From: Erythrobacter sp.
GTDB lineage: Bacteria > Pseudomonadota > Alphaproteobacteria > Sphingomonadales > Sphingomonadaceae
Assembly: GCA_025698865.1 (NCBI GenBank)
Contig: JAILWQ010000003.1
Coordinates: 434,001-498,000, forward strand
Length of the DNA: 64,000 bases
Reading direction: 5' to 3'
Below are positions 45,287 through 53,692 of the stretch, in pieces. Positions within the stretch are counted from its first letter, which is position 1. Each line of letters opens with the position of its first letter. The translations under genes and the position numbers were made by a program. The notes under the pieces were generated by a model, which had not been told where the DNA came from, made no database searches, and was given only the letters and a program-made list of their open reading frames with translations.

Positions 45287-45964
45287 TCAGGCGCGCGGCT
45301 GGTCGGCGGGGTCGTCGAGAGAGTAGCCAAGGCCGCGTATCGTGGTGATGACATCCGCGCCCAGCTTCTTGCGGATGCGGGTGACGAAGACCTCGATCGT
45401 GTTCGAATCGCGGTCGAAATCCTGATCGTAGATATGCTCGATCAGTTCGGTGCGGCTGACCACCTTGCCCTTGTGGTGCATGAGGTAGGACAGCAGCTTG
45501 TATTCCTGCGCCGTCAGCTTGACCGGCTCGCCTTCGAGCGTGACGCGGCCCGAACGGGTGTCGAGCCGCACGTCGCCGGCGGTCAGTTCGCTGGAGGTGT
45601 TGCCCGAGGCACGGCGGATCAGCGCGCGCAGGCGAGCGATCAGTTCTTCGGTCTGGAAAGGCTTGGCGAGATAATCGTCGGCGCCCGCATCGAGCCCGGC
45701 GACCTTGTCGCTCCAGCTGTCGCGCGCGGTCAGCACCAGCACGGGGAAGGTCCGGCCTTCCTTGCGCCACATGCCGAGCACGGTCAGCCCGTCGATTTCC
45801 GGCAGGCCGAGGTCGAGAATGACCGCATCGTAATCCTCGGTGCTGCCGAGGAAATGCCCATCCTCGCCGTCGGTGGACAGATCGACGGCATAGCCGTTCT
45901 GTTCGAGTGTCGATTTCAGCTGCTTGCCGAGTGTCGGTTCATCCTCGACGATCAGAATACGCAT
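45287..45964 (-). CDS. OmpR/PhoB-family response regulator
   Basis: Two-domain regulator of 225 residues. The receiver has V-E-D-E-P near residue 7, phospho-acceptor Asp51 (V-I-L-D-L-G-L-P), T-A-R near 79 and K-P-F near 101. The C-terminal winged helix has L-T-A-Q-E-Y-K-L-L and R-T-I-R-G-L-G-Y-like T-I-R-G-L-G-Y at the end. It is followed by its kinase and preceded by a PepSY-like gene in the same direction. The ATTGAAC-N6-TGAA boxes flanking the operon are the best guess for its binding site. Confidence 0.94.
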   Translation of the reverse strand: MRILIVEDEPTLGKQLKSTLEQNGYAVDLSTDGEDGHFLGSTEDYDAVILDLGLPEIDGLTVLGMWRKEGRTFPVLVLTARDSWSDKVAGLDAGADDYLAKPFQTEELIARLRALIRRASGNTSSELTAGDVRLDTRSGRVTLEGEPVKLTAQEYKLLSYLMHHKGKVVSRTELIEHIYDQDFDRDSNTIEVFVTRIRKKLGADVITTIRGLGYSLDDPADQPRA

Positions 45965-46085
45965 GGTGCGGGCTGTCCCCTCATGTTCTCGTGCCTGCGA
46001 CCGCTCTGGTCTCTTGTTGCAAACGCGTCAATCGGACGGGGTTTCCCCGCCCCCGAGAGTTTGGACCCCGGAGTTTACGACCGCC

Positions 46086-46400
46086 TTAGTTGCTGCGTCC
46101 GATCACCCGGCCGGTGCGCGCATCGACGTCGATGAACACCACCCGCCCCTCGCGGATGAATTTCAGGCGATAGGCCATCGCCGTGGGATCGTAGGCGAAG
46201 CCGAGATATTCGGCATCGCGCATGGTCGGCAGGATCCGCGCCTCGATCTCGCGCGAGCGCATGATGTTGCCAGCCCGCATCTCCTTGCGGGCATCGGCCT
46301 GATCGGAACGCGACTGGGCGGCCGCCGGCGCCTCGACAGCGCCGAAAGCGATCAGCCCGGCAAGCGCGGGAGCGAGCAAGGTTACGACGGGAAGTTTCAT
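46086..46400 (-). CDS. Small periplasmic PepSY-like protein
   Basis: A 104-residue exported protein: signal peptide (about 1-29, A-A-A-Q), then a short charged region and a C-terminal beta-rich segment Y-R-L-K-F-I-R-E-G-R-V-V-F-I-D-V-D-A-R-T-G-R-V-type PepSY fold. Small PepSY proteins often accompany PhoPQ-like systems and may inhibit the sensor or a periplasmic protease. It is the first gene of the operon with the regulator and kinase and carries the regulator box upstream. Confidence 0.8.
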   Translation of the reverse strand: MKLPVVTLLAPALAGLIAFGAVEAPAAAQSRSDQADARKEMRAGNIMRSREIEARILPTMRDAEYLGFAYDPTAMAYRLKFIREGRVVFIDVDARTGRVIGRSN

Positions 46401-46426
46401 GATGGCTGCTTGCCTAGGATCAAGGT

Positions 46427-46444
46427 ATTGAACAAGATGTGAAT
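46427..46444 (-). promoter_or_regulatory. Direct-repeat response-regulator box, PepSY operon promoter
   Basis: The + strand reads ATTGAAC-aagatg-TGAAT, matching 43833-43850 at 12 of the 12 informative positions if the last base is allowed C or T. It lies 26 bases before the start codon of the PepSY-RR-HK operon and suggests autoregulation. Confidence 0.6.
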
Positions 46445-46496
46445 ACCTGCGGATCGAGGCGCAGGCTCCGTCTGCCCCTCCGCAATCCTCTAGTCC

Positions 46497-47222
46497 TCAG
46501 CGCGTCATCTCGTATGTCAGCGCGATCGCGACGCCGGTGGTGACCACCCCCGGCGCGACCGGCGGTTGCGGGGCACTCTGCACCCGCACGGCGGTCGTGA
46601 CGATAGCATCGCTTTCAGCTCCGCTGCCTCCGGTCGAGCGGATCGCCTCGGCCACCTGCACCAGCCGGACTCCGCGATAGCCAACGATCCGCGCATAGTC
46701 CTCGGCCTGCTTCTGCCCGCGCTCCAGCGCGCGGCGGCGGGCCGTGGCCTTGGCCTCGACATCGTTCTCGATCGAGAAATAGGGGCCGTTGATATTGGTC
46801 GCGCCGGCCGAGACGAAAGCGTCCAGCACCTCGCCCACCCGCTCGACCTCGCGCAGCTTCACCGTCACCTGATTGCTCGCTTGATAGCCGGTGAAGCGCG
46901 GCGACTGATTGTTGCGATAGTCGTACTGCGCGCTGAGATTGATCCGTGCGGTCTGGATATCCTCGGCCGCGATGCCGAGCGCACGGATCATCTGGACGAG
47001 CCGTTCCATCTCCGCCGAATTGCGCCGCAGCGCCTCGACCGCGGTGGGCGCATCGGTGGTGACGCCCGTGCCGACCGTGGCGAGATCGGGTTCGACCTCG
47101 ATCTGCTCGAAGACCGACAATTCGACCACCGGGCCTTGCGTCTGCACCTGCACTTCGGCGGCCGTGGCAGGCGCTGCCAGGACGGCGGTGGCGGAAAGCA
47201 GGGCGGCTGCGAGCGTCTTCAT
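46497..47222 (-). CDS. SIMPL domain (DUF541) periplasmic protein
   Basis: Exported 241-residue protein of the SIMPL/DUF541 family (relatives YggE, BP26). It has a signal peptide (about 1-21) and a beta/alpha core with E-V-E-P-D-L-A-T-V-G near residue 42 and the V-K-L-R-E-V-E-R-V-G-E-V-L-D stretch near 135. YggE-type proteins are linked to oxidative stress tolerance, and some form oligomeric rings in the periplasm. No partner gene is obvious nearby. Confidence 0.88.
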   Translation of the reverse strand: MKTLAAALLSATAVLAAPATAAEVQVQTQGPVVELSVFEQIEVEPDLATVGTGVTTDAPTAVEALRRNSAEMERLVQMIRALGIAAEDIQTARINLSAQYDYRNNQSPRFTGYQASNQVTVKLREVERVGEVLDAFVSAGATNINGPYFSIENDVEAKATARRRALERGQKQAEDYARIVGYRGVRLVQVAEAIRSTGGSGAESDAIVTTAVRVQSAPQPPVAPGVVTTGVAIALTYEMTR

Positions 47223-47302
47223 GATGTTCTCCCTCTGATCAGCCGTTCAAAGCGGGCCGGACCGGCTTGTTCCCATGCGCGCCAGCGCCTACCTGCCCGC
47301 AC

Positions 47303-49114
47303 ATGGCCCAGCCCCCCATTCTCAGTCTCGAAAACATCGCACTCCAGCAGGGGGGCAAATGGCTGTTCGGCGGCGCGCCCGGCAGCGATGCCGAAACGCT
47401 CGATCTCCATGTCGGCGCGCGCGACCGGCTCGCGCTGATCGGCCGCAACGGGGCGGGCAAGACCACGCTGTTCCGCCTGATCAAGGACCGGATCGAGGCC
47501 GATCGCGGCGCGCGCAAGGTGAAGCCGGGAATGCGGATCGTCCTGCTCGAGCAGGAACCCGACCTGTCGGGCTACGAGACGCTCATGGACTGGGCGCTGA
47601 CCGGCGAGCATCCCCCCGCCCATCATGAGGTGGAGGCGATCGCCGGCCAGCTCGGCATCGACATGACCACCCCGGTCGAAGGCGCGAGCGGCGGCGAGAA
47701 GCGCCGGGCCGCGATCGCCCGCGCTCTGGCGCAGGAGCCCGACCTCCTGCTGATGGACGAGCCGACCAACCATCTCGACCTCGCCGCGATCGACTGGCTG
47801 GAAAGCTGGCTCGATCGCTACAAGGGCGCCTTCCTGGTCATCAGCCACGACCGCACTTTCCTGAAGCGCCTGACCCGCGCGACGCTGTGGCTCGACCGCG
47901 GAACCATGCGGCGCAAGGAAGTCGGCTTCGGCGGTTACGAGGCGTGGGAAGAACAGGTCTATGCCGAGGAGGCCCGTGCCGCCGAGAAACTCGACGCCAA
48001 GCTGAAGATCGAGGCGCACTGGCTCGAACGCGGCGTCACCGCGCGGCGCAAGCGCAATCAGGGCCGGCTGGAAAAGCTGTGGCAGATGCGCGCCCAGCGG
48101 GCCGCGATGATCTCGGGCGGCGGCACGGCCAAGCTCAAGCTCGCCACGGAAGAGGATTTCAAGTCCAAGTCCGTGATCATCGCCGAGAACATTTCCAAGA
48201 GCTATGACGGGCGCGCGATCATCAAGCCGTTCAACCTGCGCATCCAGCGCGGCGACCGGATCGGCATCGTCGGATCGAACGGCGCGGGCAAGACCACGCT
48301 GCTCAAGATGCTGACCGGCGAACTCGCGCCCGACAGCGGCACGGTCGAAATTTCGAACAAGCTGACCGGTGTGATGATCGACCAGCAGCGAAAGCTGCTC
48401 TCGCCCGACAAGACAGTGCGGCAGGTTCTCGCCGAAGGCGGCGACTGGATCGACGTGCAGGGCCACCGCAAGCACGTGCAGGCGCATCTGAAGGATTTCC
48501 TGTTCGACCCCGGGATCGTCGACACCAAGGTCGGCATCCTGTCCGGCGGCGAGCGCAGCCGGCTGCTGCTGGCGCGCGAATTCGCCAAGGCGTCGAACCT
48601 CCTGGTGCTGGACGAGCCGACCAACGATCTCGACCTCGAGACGCTCGACCTGTTGCAGGAAGTGATCGCCGATTACGAAGGGACGGTCCTGATCGTCAGC
48701 CACGATCGCGATTTCCTCGACCGCACCGTCACGGTCACGCTCGGCCTCGACGGCACGGGCAAGGTCGATGTGGTCGCCGGCGGGTACGAGGACTGGGAAA
48801 AGAAGCGCCGCGCTCCGGTGGAGAAACGCGAGCGCAACGAAAGTGCCCAGAAGCACCCAACTTTACCTCCAGTTGCACCCAAATCGACCAAACTTTCCTA
48901 TAAGGATCAGCGCGACTACGAGCTGTTGCCCGCGCGGATCGAGGATCTGGAGGGCGCGATTGCCAAGGGCGAGCAGATCCTGTCCGACCCCGATCTCTAC
49001 ACCTCCGATCCGCAGCGTTTCGCCACGATTTCCAAGGGCTTGGAGAATGCGCGCGCGGAAAAGGACGCAGCCGAGGAACGCTGGCTGGAGCTCGCCGAAG
49101 CGGTCGAGGCGTGA
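47303..49114 (+). CDS. Uup-type ABC-F ATPase
   Basis: Soluble tandem-ABC protein of 603 residues that acts on ribosomes or DNA structures, not in transport. The first ABC domain has Walker A G-R-N-G-A-G-K-T-T near residue 50 and signature S-G-G-E-K-R-R near 130. A linker with coiled coil and R-R-K-R-N-Q-G-R follows. The second domain has G-S-N-G-A-G-K-T-T near 328 and L-S-G-G-E-R-S near 422. A C-terminal coiled-coil (about 530-603) points to the Uup subgroup. ATG 47303 gives the conserved start; a longer frame upstream is Pro/Cys-rich and unconserved. Confidence 0.9.
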   Translation: MAQPPILSLENIALQQGGKWLFGGAPGSDAETLDLHVGARDRLALIGRNGAGKTTLFRLIKDRIEADRGARKVKPGMRIVLLEQEPDLSGYETLMDWALTGEHPPAHHEVEAIAGQLGIDMTTPVEGASGGEKRRAAIARALAQEPDLLLMDEPTNHLDLAAIDWLESWLDRYKGAFLVISHDRTFLKRLTRATLWLDRGTMRRKEVGFGGYEAWEEQVYAEEARAAEKLDAKLKIEAHWLERGVTARRKRNQGRLEKLWQMRAQRAAMISGGGTAKLKLATEEDFKSKSVIIAENISKSYDGRAIIKPFNLRIQRGDRIGIVGSNGAGKTTLLKMLTGELAPDSGTVEISNKLTGVMIDQQRKLLSPDKTVRQVLAEGGDWIDVQGHRKHVQAHLKDFLFDPGIVDTKVGILSGGERSRLLLAREFAKASNLLVLDEPTNDLDLETLDLLQEVIADYEGTVLIVSHDRDFLDRTVTVTLGLDGTGKVDVVAGGYEDWEKKRRAPVEKRERNESAQKHPTLPPVAPKSTKLSYKDQRDYELLPARIEDLEGAIAKGEQILSDPDLYTSDPQRFATISKGLENARAEKDAAEERWLELAEAVEA

Positions 49115-49692
49115 CGGGGCACGAGGCGCTCGCTCGCGAGATCGCGGATTGCCGCGCCTGCGCCGCTCACCTTCCTCACGGCGTGCGCCCAGTGGCAAGC
49201 TTTTCGCCCACCGCACGACTGCTGATCATCGGACAGGCGCCCGGTTCGAAAGTCCATCAGACCGGCATTCCGTGGGACGACAAGAGCGGCGATCGCCTGC
49301 GAGAATGGACCGGGCTGACGCGCGAGACGATGTACGACGCGGCGCGAGTGGCCCTCGTCCCGATGGGTTTCTGCTATCCCGGCAAGGCGAGCGGCGGGGA
49401 CAGGCCGCCCCGCCGCGAATGCGCGCCGCTCTGGCATGACCGCATCCTCGATCTCCTGCCCGAGGACCGGTTCACGCTGCTGGTCGGCACCTACGCCCAG
49501 GCACGCTATCTGCCCGAGGCGCGCAAGCGTTCGATGACCGACCGCGTGCGCGCCTTCCGCGAGTTCCTGCCGGGTTTCCTCCCCCTTCCCCACCCGGCCT
49601 GGCGCAGTACCATCTGGATGCGCCAGAACCCGTGGTTCGAGGAGGAGGTTTTGCCGGTGCTTCGCGACCGGGTCGCGCGGGCGCTGGGTTAG
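49111..49692 (+). CDS. Fe-S uracil-DNA glycosylase family protein
   Basis: Base-excision repair enzyme of the UDG superfamily, 193 residues. GTG 49111 overlaps the stop of the ABC-F gene (GTGA). The catalytic-site motif is I-I-G-Q-A-P-G near residue 40 and the second motif is L-P-H-P-A-W-R near 160. Cys14, Cys17, Cys88 and Cys104 have almost the spacing of the 4Fe-4S ligands of family 4 UDGs (13, 16, 85, 101 in Thermus), so an iron-sulfur cluster is likely. Activity on uracil is inferred from the family; some members act on other bases. Confidence 0.83.
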   Translation: MTGHEALAREIADCRACAAHLPHGVRPVASFSPTARLLIIGQAPGSKVHQTGIPWDDKSGDRLREWTGLTRETMYDAARVALVPMGFCYPGKASGGDRPPRRECAPLWHDRILDLLPEDRFTLLVGTYAQARYLPEARKRSMTDRVRAFREFLPGFLPLPHPAWRSTIWMRQNPWFEEEVLPVLRDRVARALG

Positions 49693-50270
49693 CCGAGGCC
49701 CTCGTCAGCCATTACCCGCTTGACCGCTTCGCGCTGCATGTTGCGTTGGCGGTATTCCTTCAGCTTTTCAGGCAGTTCGATGCCGAACTTGTCAGCCCAC
49801 AGCAGGGTCACGAACAGGTAATTGTCCGCAACCGTCGGCCCGTCGCCGACCAGCCAGTCGCCGCCTTCCATCAGCTCGGCGGCGAACCGGTATTTCTCGG
49901 CGAGCTGGTTCTTGGCTTTCGCCCTGCGATCGTCGGTGTCGCCGCCGAACAGGGGGCCATATCCGCCGTGGATCTCGGTGCCGACAAAGCCGATCCATTC
50001 GAGCATCTTGTAGCGATCCGTGCCGCCCGGCGCGGCATTTCCCTTGTCCGCAATGTAGGCGAGCACCGCCGGATTCTCGGTCAGCAAGCCGAGCTCGTCG
50101 GTCTCGATCGCCGGCACGTATCCGCGCGGGCTGATGCTGTAGAAATCCTTCCCGTCCTCGGTCTTGTGCTCGCCCAGATCGACCTTGACGGTCTCATGCT
50201 CGATCTCTTCGTCGATAAGCGCGATATGGCTCGCGAGACTGCAGGCGCCAGGGGAAAAATAGAGCTTCAT
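49689..50270 (-). CDS. Glutathione S-transferase (beta-class-like)
   Basis: Cytosolic GST of 193 residues. The N-terminal thioredoxin-like domain starts M-K-L-Y-F-S-P-G-A-C-S-L-A-S-H, with Cys10 and Ser11 in the positions of the bacterial beta-class active site. The cis-proline is in Y-V-P-A-I-E-T-D and E-N-P-A-V-L-A-Y-I-A-D follows. The C-terminal helical domain is complete. The last four bases overlap the convergent UDG gene. Confidence 0.92.
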   Translation of the reverse strand: MKLYFSPGACSLASHIALIDEEIEHETVKVDLGEHKTEDGKDFYSISPRGYVPAIETDELGLLTENPAVLAYIADKGNAAPGGTDRYKMLEWIGFVGTEIHGGYGPLFGGDTDDRRAKAKNQLAEKYRFAAELMEGGDWLVGDGPTVADNYLFVTLLWADKFGIELPEKLKEYRQRNMQREAVKRVMADEGLG

Positions 50271-50342
50271 GGGGTTCGATCCTTCGTCATTGGGGTTCGA
50301 TCGACCAACGGCGCGGAGGCGACAAAGCTCCGACGAGGCGGT

Positions 50343-50810
50343 TCACAGACGGTAGTAATCCGCCACCCGGTCGAGAGCGAGGCGCAGAACCAGCTTCCCG
50401 CTGCGTGCCGGCCATGCCAGCGCTTTCTCGGCATCAGGCAGACTCTCGCACGCGCAGACCACCCGCCACAGCACGTCGTCCAGACCCCTGCCCGCCTGCG
50501 CCATCGCCCCGTCGAACCTCTCCTTCGCGGCAAGCTGGCGTTCCGATGGCGTCAGTCCGTCACCCGTGGTCCGCGCGCGAACCGGATCCCAGCGCATGGT
50601 GACAGAGGGGGCCATTTGCGCCCTCTCGTAATCGGAGCGAAGGCGCTCGCCAGCATCGAACAGCCGGTCCTCGAGATGGCCCCGCGCATGAAGCCAGGAA
50701 AGCGGCGATTCGGCGAGGTTCACGGTGACGCTTCGCTTGCGTGGCCTCGCCCCGGACCCCCGGAGCGGCCCCTCTTCGGTCAATTCACGTTCCACCAGCC
50801 TGCGTTTCAT
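50343..50810 (-). CDS. DUF6456-type protein
   Basis: A 155-residue protein starting M-K-R-R-L-V-E-R-E-L. The conserved part is the C-terminal half: G-L-T-P-S-E-R-Q-L-A-A-K-E-R-F, then L-W-R-V-V-C-A-C-E-S-L and L-R-L-A-L-D-R-V-A-D-Y-Y. This matches the alphaproteobacterial DUF6456 domain as I know it. Function is unknown; the basic N-terminus and helix-rich core suggest a nucleic-acid binder. It is divergent from an XRE regulator with an 89-base shared promoter region. Confidence 0.75.
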   Translation of the reverse strand: MKRRLVERELTEEGPLRGSGARPRKRSVTVNLAESPLSWLHARGHLEDRLFDAGERLRSDYERAQMAPSVTMRWDPVRARTTGDGLTPSERQLAAKERFDGAMAQAGRGLDDVLWRVVCACESLPDAEKALAWPARSGKLVLRLALDRVADYYRL

Positions 50811-50899
50811 CCTCGTTCCTTTCGCTGCATGTCCCACGCTTGCAAAATGGTTGGCCCTGTAGGAAAGCGAAAACCGATCTGGTTATTCGAGGGCCACAG

Positions 50900-51472
50900 A
50901 TGATCAACCGCATTCGCGACATTCGCCGGCAGAAGGGCTGGACCCTCGCCGATCTTGCCGACGCCTGCGACCCGCCGACCACGCCGCAGACGGTGGGGCG
51001 GCTGGAGACCGGGATGCGCAACCTCTCGCTCAAATGGATGGAGCGGATCGCCGCGGCACTCGAGGTCGATCCGGAATTGCTGGTGCGTTCGGAAAAGGCC
51101 GGCCATCCGCAGATCGTCGCCACTCTGGCGCAAGGCGGCGCGCAGGCCCTTGTGGAAACGCGCGACGCGATGCTGGCGACCGATCTCGGCGGGGGCGGTG
51201 TTCTCATGGTTATGACGGTCGACTACCCCCATGGCGAATACCGTCCGGGCGACCAGCTGTGGCTGCGCCAGCTCGCGCCGGAAGACGCGGGCCGCGCCAT
51301 CAACCGCGACGTGCTGGTGCCGCGAAAGGGCGGCCGCTTCGCCTTCGGCCGGTTGATCGACCGGCAGGGCGACCTCGTCGGGATATTGCCGCCGGGCCAC
51401 GGGCAGAAGCAGGACGTGGTGCGCGATCCGGCTTGGATCGGCGTTGCCGAAATGCTGGTCCGGCGCCTGTGA
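50900..51472 (+). CDS. XRE-family regulator with S24-like C-terminal domain
   Basis: Transcription regulator of 190 residues. Residues 1-65 form a helix-turn-helix of the XRE type (R-R-Q-K-G-W-T-L-A-D-L-A). The C-terminal part (about 95-190) resembles the LexA/CI S24 fold with Y-R-P-G-D-Q-L-W-L, but I see no Ser-Lys dyad, since the serine position after G-D is Q-L. It is therefore probably not self-cleaving. It sits divergent from the DUF6456 gene, its likely target, and overlaps the glycosyltransferase start (GTGA). Confidence 0.82.
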   Translation: MINRIRDIRRQKGWTLADLADACDPPTTPQTVGRLETGMRNLSLKWMERIAAALEVDPELLVRSEKAGHPQIVATLAQGGAQALVETRDAMLATDLGGGGVLMVMTVDYPHGEYRPGDQLWLRQLAPEDAGRAINRDVLVPRKGGRFAFGRLIDRQGDLVGILPPGHGQKQDVVRDPAWIGVAEMLVRRL

Positions 51473-52674
51473 GGGCACCCGAAAAGAGGCGGCGGGTTCT
51501 CGTTCTCTCCACCCTGTGGCCCAACGCCGAGCAACCCCGCTTCGGAACCTTCGTGGAAAGTTCCATCCGCGCGCTGCACCGCGAGACCGAGTGGGAGCCC
51601 GTGGTCGTCAATCCGATCGGCGCCCCCCCGATCGCGTTCGGACGCTACCGCAAACTGGCCGACGCCGCACGTAGCGGCGAGGAGGCGGGCATCGCGGTAC
51701 ACCGACCGCGCTTTTCCCTGATTCCCGGAGTCGGGGCGCGCCTCAATCCGGGCGCTATCGCCAATGCCGTTCTACCGCTAGCCCGACAGCTTCACGATCA
51801 ACACCCGTTCGACCTCGTCGACGCGCAATTCTTCTGGCCGGACGGGCCGGCGGCGGCGCGGATCGCCCGAGCGCTCGGTCTTCCCTTGTCGATCAAGGCA
51901 CGCGGTGCGGATATTCATCTCTGGGGTGCCAAGTCTTTCGCCCGAGACATGATGATGGCCGCGGCCGAGCAGGCGGACGGGCTTCTCGCGGTCTGTCAGG
52001 CATTGACGGACGACATGGCGGTGATGGGGCTGCCGCGCGAGAAGGTCGCAATCCATTACACCGGCCTCGACCGCGACCGGTTTCGCCCGCTCGATCACAC
52101 GGGCCTGCGCGCCTGTCTCTCGGCCGAGCTCGGCGTGCCACTGGCGCGGGGCGAGACCTTGCTGGCCACGGTCGGCGCGCTCATCCCGCGCAAGGGGCAG
52201 GAGCTTGTCATCCAAGCGCTGTCATCCCTGCCGCGCGCAAGGCTCCTCCTCGTCGGGCAAGGTCCGGACGAGACGCGCCTTCGTCAACTGGCCAGCGCAC
52301 AGGGCGTTGCGGACAGGGTGCATTTCCTCGGGTCGCTCGACCACGATCTCCTCCCGCCTGTCCTGTCGGCGGCGGACGCGATGGTTCTTCCCTCGGCAAG
52401 CGAAGGGCTGGCCAATGCCTGGATCGAGGCGCTGGCCTGCGGCACGCCGCTGGTCATCACCGACGCGGGAGGCGCGCGAGATGTGGTGACCGGCCCCGAA
52501 GCCGGCGTGATCGTGGCACGGGAAACCGAAGCCATTGCCGCCGGCATCCGCCGCGTCCTCGACGCCCGCCACGATCCCCAGACGGTCGCCGCCATGGCGG
52601 AGCGTTTCGACTGGGCCGCCAACGGGCGCGCTCTCGGCGCGCATTATGACCGGATCGTCTCCGGGCGGGACTGA
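51469..52674 (+). CDS. GT4-family glycosyltransferase
   Basis: Retaining GT-B glycosyltransferase of 401 residues from GTG 51469. The N-terminal domain starts R-R-V-L-V-L-S-T-L-W-P-N. The C-terminal Rossmann domain has V-G-A-L-I-P-R-K-G near residue 225 and the donor-binding E-x7-E stretch, P-S-A-S-E-G-L-A-N-A-W-I-E-A near 305. No membrane segment is present. It probably builds a surface polysaccharide or glycolipid; donor and acceptor are unknown. It is coupled to the XRE gene upstream. Confidence 0.88.
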   Translation: MRAPEKRRRVLVLSTLWPNAEQPRFGTFVESSIRALHRETEWEPVVVNPIGAPPIAFGRYRKLADAARSGEEAGIAVHRPRFSLIPGVGARLNPGAIANAVLPLARQLHDQHPFDLVDAQFFWPDGPAAARIARALGLPLSIKARGADIHLWGAKSFARDMMMAAAEQADGLLAVCQALTDDMAVMGLPREKVAIHYTGLDRDRFRPLDHTGLRACLSAELGVPLARGETLLATVGALIPRKGQELVIQALSSLPRARLLLVGQGPDETRLRQLASAQGVADRVHFLGSLDHDLLPPVLSAADAMVLPSASEGLANAWIEALACGTPLVITDAGGARDVVTGPEAGVIVARETEAIAAGIRRVLDARHDPQTVAAMAERFDWAANGRALGAHYDRIVSGRD

Positions 52675-52684
52675 ACCCGCCCGG
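52661..52684. terminator. Hairpin between convergent glycosyltransferase and secF
   Basis: CCGGGCGGG-ACTGAA-CCCGCCCGG is a perfect nine-pair inverted repeat whose loop holds the stop codon of the glycosyltransferase gene. There is no T-run on either side. It lies between two convergent genes and may act as a 3' boundary for both. Confidence 0.55.
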
Positions 52685-52697
52685 TGTCTGCGAAATC

Positions 52698-53678
52698 TCA
52701 GGCTTCGCCGCGGGCGCGCCGTTCCTGACGGTCGACGTCGCTCTCCTGCGGCACGAAGCTCTGCGATGTCACGCCGAGCCAGATGAGGATCGGGGCCGCC
52801 ATATAGATCGAGCTGTAGGTGCCGACGAAGATGCCGAGCGTGATCGCGGCCGTCAGTCCGAACAGGCTCTCCGGCCCGAACAGCAGCAGCGGGATCAGGG
52901 CCACCAGCAGCGTCAGCGAGGTCATCACGGTACGCGCAAGCGTCTCGTTCACCGACAGGTCGAGCAGCTCGGGCAGCGGCATCTTACGATATTTCTTCAG
53001 ATTCTCGCGGATGCGGTCGTAGACGACGATCGTATCGTTCAGCGAATATCCGATGATCGCCAGAATGGCGGCGATCGACTGCAGGCCGAATTCGAGCTGG
53101 AACAGCGCGAACATTCCAAGCGCGAGTGACACATCGTGGAACAGCGCGAACAGACCGCTCGCACCGAACTGCCATTCGAAGCGCAGCCAGATATAGAGCG
53201 CCACCGCCAGCATTGCGGCAATCAGAGCGAGAGCAGCGTCGCTACGGAATTCACCCGATACCTTGCCGGACACCGAATCGACCCCGTCGATCCGGACATT
53301 GGGATGGCCTTCTCGCAATGTCTCGGTGACGGCTTCGGTCATGCGGTCGGCAAATTCCTTGTCGCCTTCCGCCTCGGGGGGGAGCGCAATTCGGATCGAG
53401 ACCTGATTTTCCCCGCCGAAGCGTTGAATCGTCGGGTTCTCGATGTACGGCAGGGCAGCGACATTCTCGCGGATATCGGCGACGGGCGCCACCGTCTCGC
53501 CGACATAGGTCGCACGGATTTCCTGACCCCCGGCGAAATCGACGCCGTAATTCAGCCCCTTGGTGAAGACCAGCGCCCAGCTTGCCGCGATCAGAATGAT
53601 GCTGACCACGAAGAACGGGATCCGGTATTTCAGGAATTTGAAATTGGTGTCGTCGGGGACGAGCTTGAGCAGTTTCAT
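52698..53678 (-). CDS. secF: Protein translocase subunit SecF
   Basis: Membrane component of the SecDF proton-driven accessory to SecYEG. The 326-residue product has six membrane segments and a periplasmic P1-like domain after the first. Motifs are Y-G-V-D-F-A-G-G near residue 45 and Y-S-L-N-D-T-I-V-V-Y-D-R-I-R-E-N near 230. ATG 53678 has a near-perfect AAAGGAGG Shine-Dalgarno eight bases upstream, which decides the start. It is the last gene of yajC-secD-secF. Confidence 0.96.
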   Translation of the reverse strand: MKLLKLVPDDTNFKFLKYRIPFFVVSIILIAASWALVFTKGLNYGVDFAGGQEIRATYVGETVAPVADIRENVAALPYIENPTIQRFGGENQVSIRIALPPEAEGDKEFADRMTEAVTETLREGHPNVRIDGVDSVSGKVSGEFRSDAALALIAAMLAVALYIWLRFEWQFGASGLFALFHDVSLALGMFALFQLEFGLQSIAAILAIIGYSLNDTIVVYDRIRENLKKYRKMPLPELLDLSVNETLARTVMTSLTLLVALIPLLLFGPESLFGLTAAITLGIFVGTYSSIYMAAPILIWLGVTSQSFVPQESDVDRQERRARGEA

Positions 53679-53692
53679 CGGTCTCGCCTCCT

